From NCBI GenBank assembly GCA_003483885.1, contig DMXI01000267.1, forward strand, positions 1 to 10,098: DNA of 10,098 nt, written 5' to 3'. This DNA is from Microscillaceae bacterium (lineage in GTDB: Bacteria; Bacteroidota; Bacteroidia; Cytophagales; Microscillaceae). Below, piece by piece: positions 6,842-10,098 of the stretch; position 1 is the first letter of the stretch, and each line of letters begins with the position of its first letter. A program made the position numbers and the translations under genes. The notes under the pieces were generated by a model that did no database searches, had not been told where the DNA came from, and worked only from the letters and a program-made list of their open reading frames with translations.

Positions 6842-7780
6842 ATGAAAGAAGGAATTTTATTGTGTGGGCACGGTACACGAAGAGAAGCTGGTGTAAAGTC
6901 ATTTAAAAAATTGGTAAGCATTCTGAAAGAACGTTATCAAGATTCGTATGAAGTAGATTATGGTTTTTTAGAATTTAATCACCCAACTTATGAAGCCGCA
7001 GTAGAACGCATGTACTTAAATGGCATTCGTAAAATTTATGCGTTACCTGTGATTTTATTTGCCGGCTCCCATGCTAAAAATGATATCCCCTATGAATTGA
7101 ATACACTACAAACGTATCACGATGATTTAACGATCTCTATGGGGAAGCATATTGGAGTGAGTTCTTTTTTATTGGATTTGTCGGTAAAGCGAATTGAAGA
7201 GACAGAGAAAAACTTGCCTAAAGTAGATAGAAAAGATACCTGTTTGGTAGTTGTTGGCAGAGGAACTACCGATCCTGATGCCAATAGTGATGTGGCCAAG
7301 CTCACCAGTATGCTTTGGGACGGAATGGGGTTTGGCTTTGCCACCACTGCGTATAGCGGAACGGCCTACCCTAAAATTGACGAAGGTTTGCAGCTAGTGG
7401 AGAAGTTGGGTTTTAAACGCACCATTGTCATTCCGTTTTTCTTTTTTACGGGCGTTTTATTAGAACGAATTTATACGCACGTTTCTGAAATGAACGCCAA
7501 TTCTGATTTAGAATATGTGTATACTGATCCATTTGGTGCCGATGAACTGATTCTACAAGCTTTTGATGAACGTTTGCAAGAAGCTAAAAATGGAACGGCC
7601 AATATGAATTGTCAGCTGTGTAAATACCGAAAACAAGTCGTTGGTTTCGAACAAGACCAAGGAAAAGAACAAATAGGACATCACCTCAATGTAAAAGGAA
7701 TTTTGTTTGAAGAGGATGAAAAACCTCAAGAGAAACAAAATAGTGTAGGTAGTAAAATTAAAAAGATGCTAGGGATATGA
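6842..7780 (+). CDS. cbiX: Long-form CbiX sirohydrochlorin cobaltochelatase
   Basis: 312 residues. CbiX inserts Co2+ into sirohydrochlorin in the cytoplasm, the committed step of the early-cobalt (anaerobic) cobalamin route; some relatives insert Fe2+ for siroheme. The protein is a tandem of two chelatase halves. The first carries LLCGHGTR (6-13, H10) and ALPVILFAGSHAKNDIP (67-83, H77), the two histidines that bind the metal in this family. The second has the degenerate VVVGRGTTDPDANSD (136-150, no His) and IVIPFFFFTGVLLERI (195-210). MNCQLCKYR at 255-263 (C257, C260) is the CxxC motif of long CbiX proteins, reported to hold an Fe-S cluster. A charged 45-residue tail (268-312) contains HH at 280-281 but not the long His-rich run of some homologues. 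The stop overlaps the next start (ATGA), indicating translational coupling. Confidence 0.93.
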   Translation: MKEGILLCGHGTRREAGVKSFKKLVSILKERYQDSYEVDYGFLEFNHPTYEAAVERMYLNGIRKIYALPVILFAGSHAKNDIPYELNTLQTYHDDLTISMGKHIGVSSFLLDLSVKRIEETEKNLPKVDRKDTCLVVVGRGTTDPDANSDVAKLTSMLWDGMGFGFATTAYSGTAYPKIDEGLQLVEKLGFKRTIVIPFFFFTGVLLERIYTHVSEMNANSDLEYVYTDPFGADELILQAFDERLQEAKNGTANMNCQLCKYRKQVVGFEQDQGKEQIGHHLNVKGILFEEDEKPQEKQNSVGSKIKKMLGI

Positions 7781-8487
7781 GCGTAGGCCAAATATATGGA
7801 GTTTCCTTAGGAACAGGGGATGCTGATTTAATTACCCTAAAAGGCTTAAAAATATTACAACAAGTAGATAAAATATATTATCCAGGGTCTTTGTTTAAAG
7901 ATGGACGAAAAGCCAGTTATTCACTCTCTATTTTAAATCAATATGATTTAGACGTAGAAAAACTAGAAGGGTTTTATCTAAAAATGGATTTAGAAAGAGC
8001 CCAAGCCAAGAGTATTTACGAAGATGCATTTCAACAAATACTCACAGATTATAACAAGGGTTTATCCATTGCCATTGTGAGTGAAGGGGATTTGAGCACT
8101 TATAGTTCTTTTTCTTATTTATTAGAAAAAATACAAGCCCATCAATTAAATGTCCACTTAATTCCAGGGATTAGTTCTTATTTGCATTTAGCCTCAGAAA
8201 GCAAAATACCTTTATGCTTACAAAACGAAAAAGTAGTGGTGATTCCTCGAGTACAAACCAGCGCAGAATTACAAGAAGCCATTGACAACTTTGATACAGT
8301 AGTGCTGATGAAAATAAGATCGGTGATGGATAGCATTTCATCGGTCATAGACAACACCAAACATCGTATCACTTACGGAGAACATTTAGGTACTGAAAAA
8401 CAATTTGTGACCAATAATTGGGCAATGGTAAATCAAAGAGAGATCCCTTATTTTTCTCTTGTCATTATTAGTAAAACGAAAAAATAA
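7777..8487 (+). CDS. cobI: Precorrin-2 / cobalt-factor-II C20-methyltransferase
   Basis: 236 residues, the normal length for CobI/CbiL. It transfers a methyl group from S-adenosylmethionine to C20 of the macrocycle after CobA (and, in the cobalt-early route, after CbiX). Seen in order: the SAM-binding start GVSLGTGDADLITLKGLKIL (8-27), YYPGS (34-38), SEGDLSTYSSF (102-112, the family's EGDPxxYSTF), IPGISSY (129-135) and a C-terminal YGEHLGTEKQ (200-209). With CbiX next to it, the CbiL activity (cobalt-containing substrate) is more likely than the cobalt-free CobI activity; sequence alone does not settle this. It starts inside the end of cbiX by ATGA overlap, and the next gene starts 7 bp after its stop. 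Base composition is notably AT-rich. Confidence 0.92.
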   Translation: MSVGQIYGVSLGTGDADLITLKGLKILQQVDKIYYPGSLFKDGRKASYSLSILNQYDLDVEKLEGFYLKMDLERAQAKSIYEDAFQQILTDYNKGLSIAIVSEGDLSTYSSFSYLLEKIQAHQLNVHLIPGISSYLHLASESKIPLCLQNEKVVVIPRVQTSAELQEAIDNFDTVVLMKIRSVMDSISSVIDNTKHRITYGEHLGTEKQFVTNNWAMVNQREIPYFSLVIISKTKK

Positions 8488-8494
8488 TCAACCA

Positions 8495-9865
8495 ATGAAA
8501 ATAACTGTTGCAGGCTTAGGGCCTGGCGATATCAATTATATATTACCCGTGGTTAAAAATGCTTTACAAAAAGCAGACGTAGTGATTGGTTACGATTATT
8601 ATTTTCAATTTGGAGCCTCTTTTTTTAGAGAAGATGCCGAACTCATATCAATGCCTTTGGGTAAGGAAGAAGCAAGAGCACATAAGGCCATTGAGAAAGC
8701 GAAGGAAGATAAATATGTGGTAGTGATTGGTTCGGGTGATGCCAGTATTTATGCAATGGCGGCCATTGTTTATGAAGTAGCCTCTAAAGAAAACCACGAT
8801 GCCATTGAATTAGAAACTCTGCCAGGTATTTCTGCCTTCTTAGCTGCTGGTAGTAAATTAGGTGCTCCCTTAGGTCACGACTTTTGTTGCATTTCGTTGT
8901 CGGATTTAATGACACCCTGGAACAAAATAGAGCAACGAATCAAGGGTGCAGCCATGGGGGATTTTGTCACTAGTTTATACAACCCAAGAAGTAAAAAAAG
9001 GCATTGGCAATTGGGTAGGTTGCAAAAAATATTTTTAGAAGAACGGTCTCCCAATACACCCGTGGCCATCATAAGACAAGTGACCCGACCAGAAGAAGAG
9101 CTTAAAATTACCACTTTAGGGGAATTCAACCCCGAGGATGTAGATATGTTTTGCCTGGTAATGATTGGGAACTCACAAACCTATCGTTTTAAAGACTATT
9201 TGGTGACCCCACGAGGATATCTCAACCGAAAGCCACATACAGGTAAAGAAATCCAGCAAGAGAGTTTTAGAATTGTTACCGAACATATTAAAGAATTACC
9301 TTTTGCTATGGCGGATAAATGGGCCATCACCAGGGTGATTCATACCACTGGAATTTTAGAAGATTTTAACCATTATTCGGCCACCCCAGAAGCGATTAAA
9401 AACTGGCACAATCACCTTAAAAACGGCGGCGAAATTGTGACGGATGTTACCATGGTAAAAGCCGGAATCACGAAAGCCTTCACCAAAGAATATGACAATC
9501 AAATTCACTGTTTATTAAATGATGAAGATGCGCAGTTATTAGCCAAATCAGCCAACATTACACGCTCTCAGGCGGGTATCAGAAAAGCCATTGAAAAATA
9601 CCCGAATGCCCTCTATGTGGTTGGAAATGCCCCTACTGCATTGTTCGAGATTGTAGCGCAACTAAGAGAAAACCCAACCTTTAAACCGATTGGGGTGATT
9701 GGTGTACCAGTGGGTTTCGTCAATGTTTTGGAAGCTAAAGAACAGCTATCCCAAACAAACAATACCGATTGGGTAATTGTAGAAGGAAACCGAGGAGGCA
9801 GCAATATTGCCGCAGCGATTGTAAATGCTGCTTTTACGCTACCCGAAGCCTCTAACTATTTTTAA
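8495..9865 (+). CDS. cobJ-cobH: CobJ-CobH fusion: C17-methyltransferase plus precorrin-8X methylmutase
   Basis: 456 residues. An in-frame TTG at 8459 lies inside the preceding gene; ATG 8495 gives MKITVAGLGPGD, the normal CobJ start. Residues 1-245 are CobJ/CbiH, which methylates C17 and drives ring contraction: AGLGPGD (6-12), GSGDASIYAMA (79-89), LPGISAFLAAGSKLGAPLGHDF (109-130), SLYNPRSKKR (160-169), ending in VTPRGY (237-242). CobJ-specific cofactor cysteines were not examined in detail. Residues 250-456 are CobH/CbiC, which moves the C11 methyl to C12 of precorrin-8: RVIHTTG (280-286, with catalytic H283), GGEIVTDVTMVKAGI (311-325), ITRSQAG, GNAPTALF (377-384), GVPVGFVNVLEAKEQL (403-418), EGNRGGSNIAAAIVNAAF (430-447). 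The two steps are not consecutive in the pathway. Last gene of the operon, 7 bp after cobI. Confidence 0.92.
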   Translation: MKITVAGLGPGDINYILPVVKNALQKADVVIGYDYYFQFGASFFREDAELISMPLGKEEARAHKAIEKAKEDKYVVVIGSGDASIYAMAAIVYEVASKENHDAIELETLPGISAFLAAGSKLGAPLGHDFCCISLSDLMTPWNKIEQRIKGAAMGDFVTSLYNPRSKKRHWQLGRLQKIFLEERSPNTPVAIIRQVTRPEEELKITTLGEFNPEDVDMFCLVMIGNSQTYRFKDYLVTPRGYLNRKPHTGKEIQQESFRIVTEHIKELPFAMADKWAITRVIHTTGILEDFNHYSATPEAIKNWHNHLKNGGEIVTDVTMVKAGITKAFTKEYDNQIHCLLNDEDAQLLAKSANITRSQAGIRKAIEKYPNALYVVGNAPTALFEIVAQLRENPTFKPIGVIGVPVGFVNVLEAKEQLSQTNNTDWVIVEGNRGGSNIAAAIVNAAFTLPEASNYF

Positions 9866-9954
9866 ATGGTTACGCGAAGCGATGATTAACTTGTACCGCT
9901 TTTCGCTACTATGGACCAATGTTGTTTCCTTAATGCCAAAAATGGTCTCTCCAG

Positions 9955-9983
9955 ACCTGACAGGTTTTTGAAACCTGTCAGGT
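9955..9983. repeat. Perfect 13-bp palindrome, REP-like intergenic repeat
   Basis: ACCTGACAGGTTT, loop TTG, AAACCTGTCAGGT, with no mismatch. It lies 89 bp after the operon's last stop. There is no T-run after it on the plus strand, so it does not look like a classic intrinsic terminator, though it could stall or protect the 3' end of the operon mRNA. Its perfection suggests a dispersed intergenic repeat unit; only one copy is present in this window. Confidence 0.7.
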
Positions 9984-9999
9984 AGGGTGTTCAGAATTT

Positions 10000-10027
10000 A
10001 AAAAAAGCTCCCCACGTTTTTGGAGCT
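10000..10027 (-). terminator. Intrinsic terminator on the minus strand
   Basis: On the minus strand: AGCTCC (10027-10022), a 10-base loop, GGAGCT (10011-10006), then a run of T to 10000. This is a standard stem plus T-tract for a gene coming from the right. One minus-strand frame is open from 10098 to a TGA at 10030 (about 22 codons) and could be that gene's tail, but two other frames also stop nearby, so I do not call a CDS. On the plus strand no T-run follows the stem. Confidence 0.65.
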
Positions 10028-10098
10028 ATTCAGTGCTTTAAAAATTGACAGAAGCTCAGATTATTATATAATATAGCCTTTTGAGTTTTGTAATAAAA

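Noticed and set aside
8459..8494. TTG start extending CobJ-CobH by 12 residues
   Set aside because: It would overlap cobI, and the family begins at MKITVAGLGPG from ATG 8495.
9869..9912. Hairpin GCGAAGCG...CGCTTTTCGC just after the operon as its terminator
   Set aside because: The stem needs a 2-base bulge and a 19-base loop, and no T-run follows it.
1..10098. tRNA, rRNA or CRISPR arrays
   Set aside because: No cloverleaf, rRNA-like stretch, or regularly spaced direct repeats were seen on either strand.

Overview
The window looks like chromosomal DNA of a Bacteroidota bacterium, probably a Cytophagales-type marine or soil gliding relative. The support is AT-rich intergenic DNA, A-rich leaders instead of Shine-Dalgarno sites, a secreted BNR/VPS10-type propeller protein, a coiled-coil membrane protein of Bacteroidota flavour, and corrin-pathway fusion enzymes. 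The genus is not resolved from sequence alone.

Layout. 1-574 (minus): 5' part of a secreted beta-propeller gene that runs off the left edge. 575-950: divergent intergenic region. 951-2282 (plus): DinF-type MATE efflux protein with a TTG start. 2399-3334 (plus): membrane-anchored coiled-coil protein of unknown function. 3337-3537: a small non-coding element with 18-bp terminal inverted repeats inside 10-bp direct repeats (MITE-like), sitting exactly between two convergent genes. 3530-4657 (minus): MFS transporter. 4658-5279: 622 bp without a clear gene. 5280-9865 (plus): a tight four-gene corrin/cobalamin operon. 9866-10098: intergenic, with a perfect 13-bp palindrome and a minus-strand terminator that implies a convergent gene beyond the right edge.

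The operon encodes (1) a YeeZ-like atypical NAD(P)-binding SDR domain fused to uroporphyrinogen-III C-methyltransferase (CobA), (2) a long-form CbiX cobaltochelatase with a CxxC metal-binding motif, (3) precorrin-2 C20-methyltransferase (CobI/CbiL), and (4) a fusion of precorrin-3B C17-methyltransferase (CobJ/CbiH) with precorrin-8X methylmutase (CobH/CbiC). Spacings are 11 bp, a 4-bp ATGA overlap, and 7 bp, so the genes are almost certainly cotranscribed. CbiX next to CobA implies early cobalt insertion, the anaerobic-type route. That route needs precorrin-2 to be oxidised to sirohydrochlorin, yet no CysG/Met8-type dehydrogenase is visible here. The NAD(P)-binding domain fused to CobA is the obvious candidate for that step, and this is the most interesting hypothesis in the window. 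The remaining corrin-ring genes (CbiF, CbiG, CbiD, CbiE/T, CbiJ) are not here. The terminator facing the operon suggests it ends at 9865, so they must lie elsewhere.

The left-hand genes and the operon appear to differ in base composition (operon clearly AT-richer in hand-counted samples), which could reflect separate origins.
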